NCBI RefSeq assembly: GCF_008312935.1 | Contig: NZ_VSZO01000014.1 | Location: 186,001-250,000, forward strand | Length of the DNA: 64,000 nt | DNA from: Roseiconus lacunae | GTDB taxonomy: Bacteria; Planctomycetota; Planctomycetia; Pirellulales; Pirellulaceae | Reading direction: 5' to 3' | In this document: piece after piece, positions 9,494-18,409 of the stretch | Numbering within the stretch: position 1 is the first letter of the stretch | Layout: every line of letters starts with the position of its first letter | Translations under genes and position numbers: made by a program | The notes under the pieces: generated by a model | What the model was told of the DNA's origin: nothing | Databases searched by the model: none | What the model saw: only the letters and a program-made list of their open reading frames with translations

Positions 9494-11571
9494 TGAATTT
9501 CATTCAAACCGGATTCTTGATCGGCGGGGTAGCACTCGCAATCCCAGTGCTGGTGCATTTGCTGAGCCGGTATCAAGTCCGTCGCGTCGAACTGGGCACG
9601 ATGCGGTTCCTGCAGGAAGTGATGCAGGACGGTGCCCAGCGTCGCAAGATCCGACGTTGGCTATTGCTATTGACCCGCTTGGCATGTGTTGCCGCCCTGG
9701 TGATGTTGTTCGCGCGGCCCTATTTGCCGGAATTTGTTCGGCGTGATGGAGACCGATTGCGGGTTATCTTGGTCGATCAGTCTGCCAGCATGGGAATGCC
9801 CGGGAAGAACGGACGACTGATCGATGACGCGGTAGCCAAAGCAAATGAGGTTGCAAGTCAATTGGGGACCGACGCAAAGATCCTGTGGGCATGGTTCGAT
9901 TCCGAAGTCCACCCGGTCGACACGGAGTCCGGGCGGGTCTCGGCACCTCGAGGGATCGTCGGGGGGACAGATTTTTTGACCGCTTTGAGCTGGGCTCGTG
10001 ATCAGGTCGATGCGTTTCCCGATTCGATCGCCGATGTCGTGCTGATCTCGGATTTGCAGCAAGCGGGAATGGCCTCCGACCTCGTCGAAACATCCACGCT
10101 GGCTATGCCGGCCGATGTCCCGGTGCGAGTGATCGATGTCGGACGCGTCGCGGCGAGCAATCTGGCGGTGACAGCGGCGATGCCAACGTCAACGCGAACG
10201 TCCCCGGATCAGGACACGGTGATCAACGTAACGCTGTTCAATTATGGCACGTTGCCGATGGAAGAAATTCCGATGACCGGTACCGCAGAATCGGGGGGGC
10301 GGACGGTCCGCTTGAAAAAGTCAATCAATATTCCGGGCGAACAAGCGCAGGAATTGAGCTTTGATTTTGGCACCCTGCAACCGGGAGTGTGGCAGTTTAC
10401 GTTTCAACTTGATGTCGAAGACGACTTGGCGATTGACAATCGACGGATCACGGCAATCGAAGTCGGACAGCCGGAATCTGTCTTAGTAATCGACGGCGGT
10501 ACTCAAGACGAAGCGGTGATGGGAGAGAGTTTCTACGTCTCGGCGGCACTGCGACAATCCAAAACCGCCGCCATCTCGGCCGAGTCGGAAGCGAACGCCG
10601 CACCGACTGCGGCTCAACGGTTTTCACCCGAGGTGGTGTACCTATTTGAAGACTCGCTACCGGACCTTCGGCCGACACGCTACCCGCTGGTCGTCGTGGC
10701 AAACAGTGCATCGCTGCCTCGCGTTTCGATCGGACGATTGGAACGATATGTCGAAGCGGGGGGGCGCTTGCTGGTTTTCGCCGGCGAGGATTCCGATCAG
10801 CAGGATCAGACGTCTGATATCTGGGACGGGTCCGCGTTGACGCCAGGCCAAATCGGGCAAGTTCGTAGCAGCGGTGCGATGCCGTTTCGCGTCGGACAGT
10901 TTGATAGTTCGTCGTCGATGTTGACGTTATTTGCTGATCCACAACAGGGCGACTTAGGACGGCTGGCATTCAACCGGATATTGGAAGTGCAGCCCGCCGA
11001 ACTGACATCCGTCTTGGCTTCCTTCGACGATCAGCTTCCCGCCTTGACCCAACACAAATACGGAAACGGCAACGTGGTTTGGTTTCTCTCAAGTGCCGAT
11101 GCGAGTTGGGGACCTTGGACAACTAGCCCATTGTATTTGCCATTGGTCCATCAGATGGCGGCCGATCTATTGCATCTCACGGGCGAGGGGAAAATTCGCT
11201 TTCGATCGATCGGAAATGACCGCAATTTGATCGCCTCCGATGCGCGTTCGCCACAGATCACTCGTGTCAGTACCGACGCGTCTCGGTCGGTGGTGTCGAG
11301 CCAGCTGACGTTTGACCGTCCCGGATTCGAGAGCGGTGACGGCGGGGTTCTGTATGTCGTCAACGCCACCGCACAAGAGTCCGACACGACGCGGATCCCC
11401 GTCGATCAGTTTGCGTCCCACTTCAAGTTTACCCTTGCAGAATCGGACTCTGGCGAAGTCGCAAAAATCGTCCGCGATGAACACAAGCGTGAGTTGTGGC
11501 CGTGGGTGGCCGCGCTGGCTGCTTTATTGATGTTGACCGAATACTTTCTCGCCAATCGGACTACCGCATGA
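9493..11571 (+). CDS. BatA-type membrane protein with vWA domain
   Basis: A 692-residue membrane protein. Residues 1 to about 80 match the aerotolerance-regulator BatA N-terminal domain: hydrophobic helix, the HLLSRYQVRRVELGTMRFL segment, then a second helix. A vWA domain follows with a MIDAS motif DQSASMGM near residue 95. The middle is a beta-rich extracytoplasmic region containing a ThuA/glutamine-amidotransferase-like stretch (YPLVVVANSASLPR, LERYVEAGGRLLVFAGED). The C-terminus ends with one transmembrane helix (PWVAALAALLMLTEYFLA). Upstream overlap is one base (TGATG); downstream it overlaps the next gene as ATGA. Bat proteins are linked to envelope stress in Bacteroides and Leptospira; the role here is inference. 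Confidence 0.88.
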   Translation: MNFIQTGFLIGGVALAIPVLVHLLSRYQVRRVELGTMRFLQEVMQDGAQRRKIRRWLLLLTRLACVAALVMLFARPYLPEFVRRDGDRLRVILVDQSASMGMPGKNGRLIDDAVAKANEVASQLGTDAKILWAWFDSEVHPVDTESGRVSAPRGIVGGTDFLTALSWARDQVDAFPDSIADVVLISDLQQAGMASDLVETSTLAMPADVPVRVIDVGRVAASNLAVTAAMPTSTRTSPDQDTVINVTLFNYGTLPMEEIPMTGTAESGGRTVRLKKSINIPGEQAQELSFDFGTLQPGVWQFTFQLDVEDDLAIDNRRITAIEVGQPESVLVIDGGTQDEAVMGESFYVSAALRQSKTAAISAESEANAAPTAAQRFSPEVVYLFEDSLPDLRPTRYPLVVVANSASLPRVSIGRLERYVEAGGRLLVFAGEDSDQQDQTSDIWDGSALTPGQIGQVRSSGAMPFRVGQFDSSSSMLTLFADPQQGDLGRLAFNRILEVQPAELTSVLASFDDQLPALTQHKYGNGNVVWFLSSADASWGPWTTSPLYLPLVHQMAADLLHLTGEGKIRFRSIGNDRNLIASDARSPQITRVSTDASRSVVSSQLTFDRPGFESGDGGVLYVVNATAQESDTTRIPVDQFASHFKFTLAESDSGEVAKIVRDEHKRELWPWVAALAALLMLTEYFLANRTTA

Positions 11572-14500
11572 ACGCTCCAGATGTTGCTTATCAGGTCGCG
11601 CGGCAATTCGCGGCCCTTCGTCGAAGGTACTTGACCGTCCGGCTAATCGCATTGATTGGGTTTGCGATGGCCGCGGTACTGTTGTGGCTTGCGGTGATTG
11701 CGGCGATCGATTTTCGCTGGGAATTAAGTCGCGAAATTCGACAACGGTCTCTACTAACGGGATGTGTCTGCATCGCCGTTGCCGCGGGCTGGCGATTGGT
11801 AATGATCATGCGGCAAACGCGGCAACGCGCGTTCGCGGGCATCTTGGAACGCTCGTTCGATGACTTTGGCCAGCGGATTCGTACGGTACTCGACACCGTC
11901 GACGGAAAAGTATCCGGACCGTTTGAGATGTTACGAGCGCTCGGCAATCAAACGCTCGGGCGTTGGGATTTGGCGATGCCCAATCGGATCGTCCCGATGC
12001 GTCTATTGCAAGGCGGCTTGGTCGCCTTGGGAGCGATGGCGGCATTGGTCGCGATGCTGTTCTTCTCAGGTGGCGACCTGCGATTGGCTTTGTCGCGTGC
12101 CCTCGGTAGCAACCGCCCCTACACGATTTTGGAAGTTACCCCGGGTGATGTCAAAGTCTTGGAAGGTACCCCCGTGACGGTCTCGTTAGATTTGGTCGGC
12201 CGTACCGATCGCGAGGTCGTGATTCGTTACCGAGAAATTCTTCCCACCGATTCAACGATCGCGTCCGCGGAAGAGAACGCAGATCATCATCGTGAATCTA
12301 TGTCCGATTGGATCGAATCAGAGCTACTGCCCGAGGGCGATTTTTCGAAAGACAACGATCCTTCGAAAGATTCCGGGGCCGATCCTCGACGAAAACGGTT
12401 TGCACTGCTGCTGGGCGAGGCAAGTGTGCCGATCGAATATCAATTCATTGCGGCCGGGCAATCAACCAAGATTTTTCGGATCGAGATCCAGCCACTGATC
12501 GAAGTCGAGTCGCTAACGGTTGATGTGACCCCGCCAGCATACACCGGATTGCAGCCCCGTCTCTTTGATCGCAATGAGCTGACGGTTCTGGAGAACTCGG
12601 AAGTCAATGTCACGATCAAACTCAATCATCCCCTCGCCTCGACCGAGCTTTTGGTTGGACCGAAAAAATCAAAGCTTCAGCCGGTAGAACTTATCCCAGG
12701 CGACAACCCTCGCATTTGGACGTTTGCGTTACCGACATCGGCAACGACACGCTGGACGTTTTCGGGCGCGGGGCTCGACGGAACGCCGATGGACTCGATC
12801 TCAGGGCGGCTAGGGATTCGGCGCGATGCGGCGCCAGCGATTCGCTGGAATGAACCCTCCGACGAAATTCGGGTTCACACCTTGGCCGAAGTCCCGATGT
12901 CGGTCCAGGTCTCTGACGACTACGGTTTGGTCGAATCCGGAATAGCGTTTCAAATCGGCGGTGACGACGAGTACGTGCTGACCGATTGGATTGCACAAGA
13001 AGACGAAAACGATTCCACCCTCGCCGTAAAGACACGCATCAAGTTGTCAGAGCTATTGCCTTTGGAGACCTTCCAGCTCACCGAGCGAGACTACATCGCC
13101 TACTACGCTTATGCGATTGACAACAGGCCTTGGGGACCACACCGAACAGAATCCGATGTTCGTTATATCGACATCCGGCCGCTCAGGCAGTTCTATCGTG
13201 AAGTCGACCCGATGCCCAACCTTGGCAACGGGCAAAACCGCGTTCTGGTTCAGCTTGATGAGCTTATCCGCCGCGAACGTTTCATCATCAATCGCACTCG
13301 GCGTCTCGTGCGCGAAGGCGTTGATTTGGCTCGAGAGCTCGGCACAATCGATCGTCTTGTCAAGAATCAAAGTGAGTTGGCTGACCTGACTCGGTTTCTG
13401 ACGGAGTTCTTTTTGTCGCGTGGAAACGATGACGTCGAAGCATTAAGTCAGGCGGAATCGTCGATGCTACAGGCCGCCGATTCGCTGGCCGCCGGTGAAC
13501 TCGATTTGGCGTTCGCTCAGCAACAAGACGCACTGCGGTCGCTGGTCGAGGCGCGGCAAACGCTCGAGATCATCTTGATGAATAACATGTCACCGCAACA
13601 GCAGCGGCAGCTCAGCCGATTCGCTCGACAGTTGCAACAAAAACTACGTCGCCAACGACCTCAGAACGAACGCGAAATCGCTGACACACTACGGCAAATC
13701 GCGGGCGACCAGCAAAGGCTGACACAAGTCGCCTCACAGATGGCAAGTTCATCGCAGGCGGGCGGCAAAGCAAAGAACGCGTCTGTCAATCCAACCAACG
13801 GGAATGCCGGTTCCAACGCTTCGCCGCGAGATGATGACGAAGCAACGGAGAACGCGGAAGGGCAGTCGAGTGATGACCGCGACGCCGACCAGTCACCGGA
13901 GTCGAGTGAGGGTGATCAAGCAGATCCCACCGATGCAGATTCCACCGATGCCGAAAACGGTTCCGATAGCTCACAAGTGCGGCCGTCTGGTTCGGGCATC
14001 GAAGATACCGAACCCGAGCAATCGGAGACTTCGGATCGCGAAATGATTACCGAACGCCAAATCGAACTGTTGGAACGTCTTGAGACCGTCCGTGACGATT
14101 TAGAATCTCGCTTGCAAACGTCGCCGTTGTTGGCGACTCGAATGGACGAGGCAATGGGCTCACTCGATGCCCTCGTTGATCAAACACGGCAAGAAGAAAT
14201 GGATTCGTTTGCCACCGGCGGACAAGTCGCGAGCGATCTCTTGGAAGAAATGAGCGCGCAGTTGGAAGCCCTGTCGGCGGACGAACCGGTCACACGTATC
14301 AGTTCCTTGCGTGATTTGACCGCGGGCATGGGGATGTTAGAGCGAAAGCTCTCCGGCGAAACGATGAAGTCGGCGACAACCGGGACACAGCCGGAAACTG
14401 ACTCGGACGAACAAGAGGTGGCTTCACAAGCAATCGAACGGTCGCGACAACGACTCGATGCGCGAGCCGAAACGCTTAACGAAGTCCTTTCAAGCCAAGC

Positions 14501-15254
14501 GGAAATCGGTGACATCGAAATGAGTGAAGTCAATGATCGTCTCCGTGACTTTGCCGAGGAGACAGAGTTTCTCGATCTTCTTGCCGCAACCAAGAAGTCG
14601 ATCGAGCAGATTGATGCCAGCGAGACCGAGGGACGAATGGCGATCAGTGACGCGGCGAACGAACGGTCGCGAGACTACATCGATGCCGCGCAACGACTTG
14701 ACCGACTTTACCAGCAACTGGTGACACCGCGTTTGGCCCGCCTGCGACAGATGGAAGGCCAAGCCTCACAAATGGCGAACCAGATGAGAAATGGGTCGGG
14801 CGGTTCGGCTGGCGAGAAGGCGGAAATGGAAGCCCAGATGCGTCAACTCGCACAGGAGCTTCGTGACGAAAGCCTACGTGAGTTGGCGGAGATCCTCGAA
14901 GGGGGCGGGGGCGAGGAAGAAATCGATCCGCAGAGCCAATCGACGGCTCAGGAGGATCAGGATCCGATGCTCGAAAATGAACGTAGTTCAGGAATAGAAA
15001 GTCTGTTGAATGGAACGCAGTCCGGCGGGGCGCTTCCCTTGACCGGTACCGCTTCAGGCCGATTGCAGGTGGTCGCCGAGGAATTACGCCGCCGTATTCA
15101 ACAGGTCATCTTGCTGGAGATTGCGGTCGACCGTGACACGCCGATTCCTTCGGAATACCGCCGAGCCGTGGATGGCTACTTCCGAACACTTTCGTCGGAT
15201 CAATCCCGGTCGACCGAGATGACAGAGGCGGCGTCGACGGGGGTGGGACGATGA
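11568..15254 (+). CDS. Large membrane-anchored coiled-coil protein (DUF4175-like)
   Basis: The ATG at 11568 overlaps the previous stop as ATGA and gives 1228 residues; the longer frame from 11496 would read through the preceding gene's coding sequence. Three transmembrane helices lie at the N-terminus (about residues 25-50, 62-82 and 148-168). A beta-rich extracytoplasmic part follows (about 190-540). From about residue 570 it turns into long helical, Gln/Glu/Arg-rich coiled coil, interrupted by an acidic Ser/Asp/Glu-rich low-complexity stretch near residues 735-820. The organisation resembles DUF4175 proteins that accompany MoxR/DUF58/BatA genes. It would be anchored in the inner membrane with a long periplasmic rod. 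Exact function unknown. Confidence 0.8.
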   Translation: MNAPDVAYQVARQFAALRRRYLTVRLIALIGFAMAAVLLWLAVIAAIDFRWELSREIRQRSLLTGCVCIAVAAGWRLVMIMRQTRQRAFAGILERSFDDFGQRIRTVLDTVDGKVSGPFEMLRALGNQTLGRWDLAMPNRIVPMRLLQGGLVALGAMAALVAMLFFSGGDLRLALSRALGSNRPYTILEVTPGDVKVLEGTPVTVSLDLVGRTDREVVIRYREILPTDSTIASAEENADHHRESMSDWIESELLPEGDFSKDNDPSKDSGADPRRKRFALLLGEASVPIEYQFIAAGQSTKIFRIEIQPLIEVESLTVDVTPPAYTGLQPRLFDRNELTVLENSEVNVTIKLNHPLASTELLVGPKKSKLQPVELIPGDNPRIWTFALPTSATTRWTFSGAGLDGTPMDSISGRLGIRRDAAPAIRWNEPSDEIRVHTLAEVPMSVQVSDDYGLVESGIAFQIGGDDEYVLTDWIAQEDENDSTLAVKTRIKLSELLPLETFQLTERDYIAYYAYAIDNRPWGPHRTESDVRYIDIRPLRQFYREVDPMPNLGNGQNRVLVQLDELIRRERFIINRTRRLVREGVDLARELGTIDRLVKNQSELADLTRFLTEFFLSRGNDDVEALSQAESSMLQAADSLAAGELDLAFAQQQDALRSLVEARQTLEIILMNNMSPQQQRQLSRFARQLQQKLRRQRPQNEREIADTLRQIAGDQQRLTQVASQMASSSQAGGKAKNASVNPTNGNAGSNASPRDDDEATENAEGQSSDDRDADQSPESSEGDQADPTDADSTDAENGSDSSQVRPSGSGIEDTEPEQSETSDREMITERQIELLERLETVRDDLESRLQTSPLLATRMDEAMGSLDALVDQTRQEEMDSFATGGQVASDLLEEMSAQLEALSADEPVTRISSLRDLTAGMGMLERKLSGETMKSATTGTQPETDSDEQEVASQAIERSRQRLDARAETLNEVLSSQAEIGDIEMSEVNDRLRDFAEETEFLDLLAATKKSIEQIDASETEGRMAISDAANERSRDYIDAAQRLDRLYQQLVTPRLARLRQMEGQASQMANQMRNGSGGSAGEKAEMEAQMRQLAQELRDESLRELAEILEGGGGEEEIDPQSQSTAQEDQDPMLENERSSGIESLLNGTQSGGALPLTGTASGRLQVVAEELRRRIQQVILLEIAVDRDTPIPSEYRRAVDGYFRTLSSDQSRSTEMTEAASTGVGR

Positions 15255-17845
15255 TCGTTGAGATGCTTTCTTGTCAGGAAATTGTTGGTTTGCGATTCGC
15301 TGACGCGATGATACTGGCCGAAACGTTCGTCCGCTGGGATTCGCCGCTGCGGCGTGGGGCATGGCTAGGTTTGATAGCCGCGGCGATCTTGGTTTGGTTT
15401 TTGCTGCGTGTCTTTTGGGGGAAGTCTCTCGTCCAGGGGCGGACGGGATTGTTACTGCTTCGTGTCGCCGCTGTTGGAATTGTTATGTTGATCTTGATGG
15501 GCCCTACCATCATCGATCAGCAACCAGGGGAAACGACGCGGCCAAGATTAATCTACCTGTTTGATGGATCGCAAAGCATGCAGCTTGGCGGCGAACTTGA
15601 TCGCTGGCAACAAGCGATCGAGTTCACGAGGGCCGCTCATGAAAAAGCGGATGCCGCCTACAGCGGTGACGTTCAGGCCTTTCGTTTCGGTCATCGTCTA
15701 GAACCGTTTCTCGATTCATCCGGAGACCAGGCGTCTCGTTTTCCGTCAAAACCACGGCGTTCGGCCGGAGAAACGCAAGACGTGCGTTTGGTATCGTCCG
15801 GTGAATTCGGTGAAGCCGAAACGAAAATCAAAGAACCGGATGCCTCCGATTCTCGACTCGCCGATGCGCTGCGACAGTTGTTACCGCAAGTTCGTGGGCA
15901 AACCGCCGCGGGCGTTGTCTTGTTGTCCGACGGTCGCGTTCGCGCATCGGAATCGGTCGAACGCCTGGGCGAGATCTTTGCCAAGACCGAAACACCGATT
16001 CACGTCGTTCCAATCGGTCAAGTCGGCGGATCGGGAGATATCGCGATCGTGTCGTTGGTCGTGCCGACCCGCGTTCGCAAATTCACCGAGAACGAGGTGC
16101 AGGTTTTCCTGCGCAGCTTCGGCTATCCGGGCCAGCAAACGACACTTCGTATCTTGCGGCAATCGACGAAAGTCGGAGATGAATTCGCCGAAATCGCATC
16201 GCTACCGATCACACTTACCGGCGGTGCCCAATCCGCGTCCTTGACGTTTCGGGTCGATGATCGGCCGGAAGATCTCATTGTGGTCGTTGATCCGATCGAA
16301 GGTGAGCTGAGCACGAAGAACAATCGTGTTGAGACGCATGTCGAGATCGATCGTACCAAGGTTCGTGTGTTGAGCATCGAAACCGATCGACCGCAGGCGA
16401 TGCAGCAGCAGCAGCAGCAGCAAACGTCGTTTCTCGGTGGGCTCTTTAGCGGACTCGGAAATACGGCAGGGAGCGACGGAACCAGCATTCAGTCATCGCT
16501 ACAAGCCGACGAAGATATTGAATGCACGGTATTGTTAAGCCTGGGAGGACAGTCACTACGGCGGGTCACGACCAATGGCACGCCCCAGTCGACCAATGGG
16601 TTTCCGAAAACTCGCGCCGAACTGTTTGCCTATGACTGCGTCATCTTCAACGAAGTCACCGCGAGTGTCCTAGACGAAGAGCAACAACAATGGTTGGCTC
16701 AGTGGATCGACGGCCGTGGCGGCGGTTTGATCGTGACCGGCGCGGGGGCTCTCGATCATCGTGGCTGGGAAGAAACGGCGATCGAGCCACTATTGCCGAT
16801 CACATTGCAAGAGTCTGCCGCCAATTATCCGTTGACCACTGCCGTGGATGTTGTCGAACCGTTACATCCGATCTGGCGTTTACGGATGGAGCGGATGTTG
16901 AACGATCAAATCCTCAAAACGTTGCCGAGTCTGTCGGTCTCCGTCAACGATGTGGTGGCGAAACCTGACGCTAAAGTTTTGGCGCGATCGGCTGACGATG
17001 GAAAGCCGGTCATGATCTCGCAACGCGCCGGACGTGGCCGTGTGCTCGTGTCTGCGGCGTCCTTGTCGGGGACGTTCTTAGAAGCACTTGCACAGAATTG
17101 GGGTGACCAACCGGAGCGTGTGGCGGCCAAATTCTGGCGGAACATGGTCTACTGGGCCACGGAGGAATCGTCGACCGGGAGACGCCGGTTGGTGGTCAGC
17201 AGTAATCAACGGTTTTATCGGCCCGGACAACGACTGCAGGTGCGGGCAACGTCTTACGACGAAGCGGCGCGCCGGACGACCGGGTATCGTGTCTGGGCGA
17301 TGTTCGAGCCGGAATCCCTCGATGACATGTCGCTGTACTCACCGGTACTTTGGCCGGACAATGTTGTCCGTGAAAGTGGCGAAGTCGGTCCACGCATTGC
17401 CTGGGGGGAAGAGCTCCCCTTGCGGGTTAATCCCGAAGAGCAGATCTACGAAGTCGACTTGATGTTGAGCGAGTCGGTCGCCGCCGCAGACAGTGGAATG
17501 CGAATCGAGTTGACTGCTTATGAAGGCGAAGATACCGGGATGGCGTTCAGCCACGGCACCCAGGTGGACAGCACTTCGTTGGCCGTTCAAATCCTGAGTG
17601 ATCCCTTCGAACAGCAAAACCCGCTCCCCAACCACGAACTTTTGTCACGATTAGCAACGGTCTCGGGCGGGAAAGTCCTTGAGAATCCTGAACAATTGAC
17701 CGAGCTACTGCGCGAGCGCGAAGAGTATCATGGACCTTCGAAAATCGATGCGACACCGGCTTGGAATCGGTTTTGGTTGTGGTTAGGGCTGATCGGGTTA
17801 CTGACCACCGAATGGATTTGGCGGCGATCGACGGGACTAGCTTGA
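15251..17845 (+). CDS. Membrane protein with vWA-like and glutamine-amidotransferase-like regions
   Basis: An 864-residue membrane protein, last gene of the operon, starting in an ATGA overlap. An ATG at 15309 is an alternative start. Two transmembrane helices occur near residues 38-57 and 65-82, one more near the C-terminus (WLWLGLIGLLTTEWIW). A vWA-like domain begins with LFDGSQSMQL; then come beta-sandwich segments and, around residues 450-510, a class-I-amidotransferase-like region (WIDGRGGGLIVTGAG). A short polyglutamine run of seven residues is encoded by six CAG and one CAA codons (16403-16423). This type of protein regularly closes MoxR/Bat operons in planctomycetes; enzymatic activity is not expected, as no catalytic Cys-His-Glu set is visible. 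Confidence 0.82.
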   Translation: MIVEMLSCQEIVGLRFADAMILAETFVRWDSPLRRGAWLGLIAAAILVWFLLRVFWGKSLVQGRTGLLLLRVAAVGIVMLILMGPTIIDQQPGETTRPRLIYLFDGSQSMQLGGELDRWQQAIEFTRAAHEKADAAYSGDVQAFRFGHRLEPFLDSSGDQASRFPSKPRRSAGETQDVRLVSSGEFGEAETKIKEPDASDSRLADALRQLLPQVRGQTAAGVVLLSDGRVRASESVERLGEIFAKTETPIHVVPIGQVGGSGDIAIVSLVVPTRVRKFTENEVQVFLRSFGYPGQQTTLRILRQSTKVGDEFAEIASLPITLTGGAQSASLTFRVDDRPEDLIVVVDPIEGELSTKNNRVETHVEIDRTKVRVLSIETDRPQAMQQQQQQQTSFLGGLFSGLGNTAGSDGTSIQSSLQADEDIECTVLLSLGGQSLRRVTTNGTPQSTNGFPKTRAELFAYDCVIFNEVTASVLDEEQQQWLAQWIDGRGGGLIVTGAGALDHRGWEETAIEPLLPITLQESAANYPLTTAVDVVEPLHPIWRLRMERMLNDQILKTLPSLSVSVNDVVAKPDAKVLARSADDGKPVMISQRAGRGRVLVSAASLSGTFLEALAQNWGDQPERVAAKFWRNMVYWATEESSTGRRRLVVSSNQRFYRPGQRLQVRATSYDEAARRTTGYRVWAMFEPESLDDMSLYSPVLWPDNVVRESGEVGPRIAWGEELPLRVNPEEQIYEVDLMLSESVAAADSGMRIELTAYEGEDTGMAFSHGTQVDSTSLAVQILSDPFEQQNPLPNHELLSRLATVSGGKVLENPEQLTELLREREEYHGPSKIDATPAWNRFWLWLGLIGLLTTEWIWRRSTGLA

Positions 17846-17939
17846 GGGGGGGCACCGCCGGGACACTTCCGCACTGAATGACGGATCTTGATTATTTCGG
17901 ACTTTAATTAACGGGGCATCGGCGAAGCCGTTGTTCAAG

Positions 17940-17961
17940 GCAATGCTTGGCAAACCATTGC
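17940..17961. promoter_or_regulatory. Inverted repeat upstream of the blaI-like gene
   Basis: A perfect six-base dyad, GCAATG and CATTGC separated by 10 bases, lies 65 bases before the BlaI-like start codon. It is nested inside a second dyad, GTTCA (17934-17938) with TGAAC (17967-17971). BlaI-type repressors bind dyads upstream of their own genes, so it could be an operator, but it does not resemble the classical TACA/TGTA box. Confidence 0.25.
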
Positions 17962-18025
17962 TGACATGAACAATGCCATTTGCCAGATCGCATTTTTATG
18001 AACTTGCACGATAGAACTTGAAACA

Positions 18026-18409
18026 ATGGTGAAACCTTCCAAAGACGTTACGGCTGCCGAGCTTGCGATATTAGAAAAACTGTGGGAGCACGAACGGGCG
18101 ACGCTCAAACAGTTATCGAAGTGGTTGTACGGGGCAGAAACACCGTCGGATATCGCGACGGTTCAAAAGTTGATCTCGCGATTAGAGGCCAAGGGCTTTG
18201 TCGGTCGTGATCGAGATTGTTGGCCGCATCAGTTTGCCGCGATTGTTGATCGTGATGAACTGATCAGCAAACGTCTGCAAGCGACCGCAGACGAGTTATG
18301 CGATGGAACTATGGGGACACTTTTAACCCACTTGGTCAAATCGGCGAAATTCAACTCTCGCCAGCGAAAACGATTGCGCCGCCTTTTGGACGACCTGGAT
18401 TCTGAATAA
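18026..18409 (+). CDS. BlaI/MecI/CopY-family transcriptional repressor
   Basis: A 127-residue winged-helix protein with the layout of BlaI/MecI repressors: VTAAELAILEKLWEH at the N-terminus, recognition-helix region DIATVQKLISRLEAKGFV, and a C-terminal helical dimerisation part. In known systems the repressor is inactivated by proteolysis after the BlaR1/MecR1 sensor is triggered. The sensor candidate follows immediately: its ATG overlaps this stop codon in TAATG. In planctomycetes BlaI-like repressors are numerous and mostly unrelated to beta-lactam resistance, and no beta-lactamase gene is nearby. Confidence 0.88.
   Translation: MVKPSKDVTAAELAILEKLWEHERATLKQLSKWLYGAETPSDIATVQKLISRLEAKGFVGRDRDCWPHQFAAIVDRDELISKRLQATADELCDGTMGTLLTHLVKSAKFNSRQRKRLRRLLDDLDSE

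Noticed and set aside
16403-16423. CAG-repeat microsatellite
   Set aside because: Six CAG and one CAA codons in frame within the vWA-like membrane protein encode a seven-Gln run; too short to suggest phase variation.
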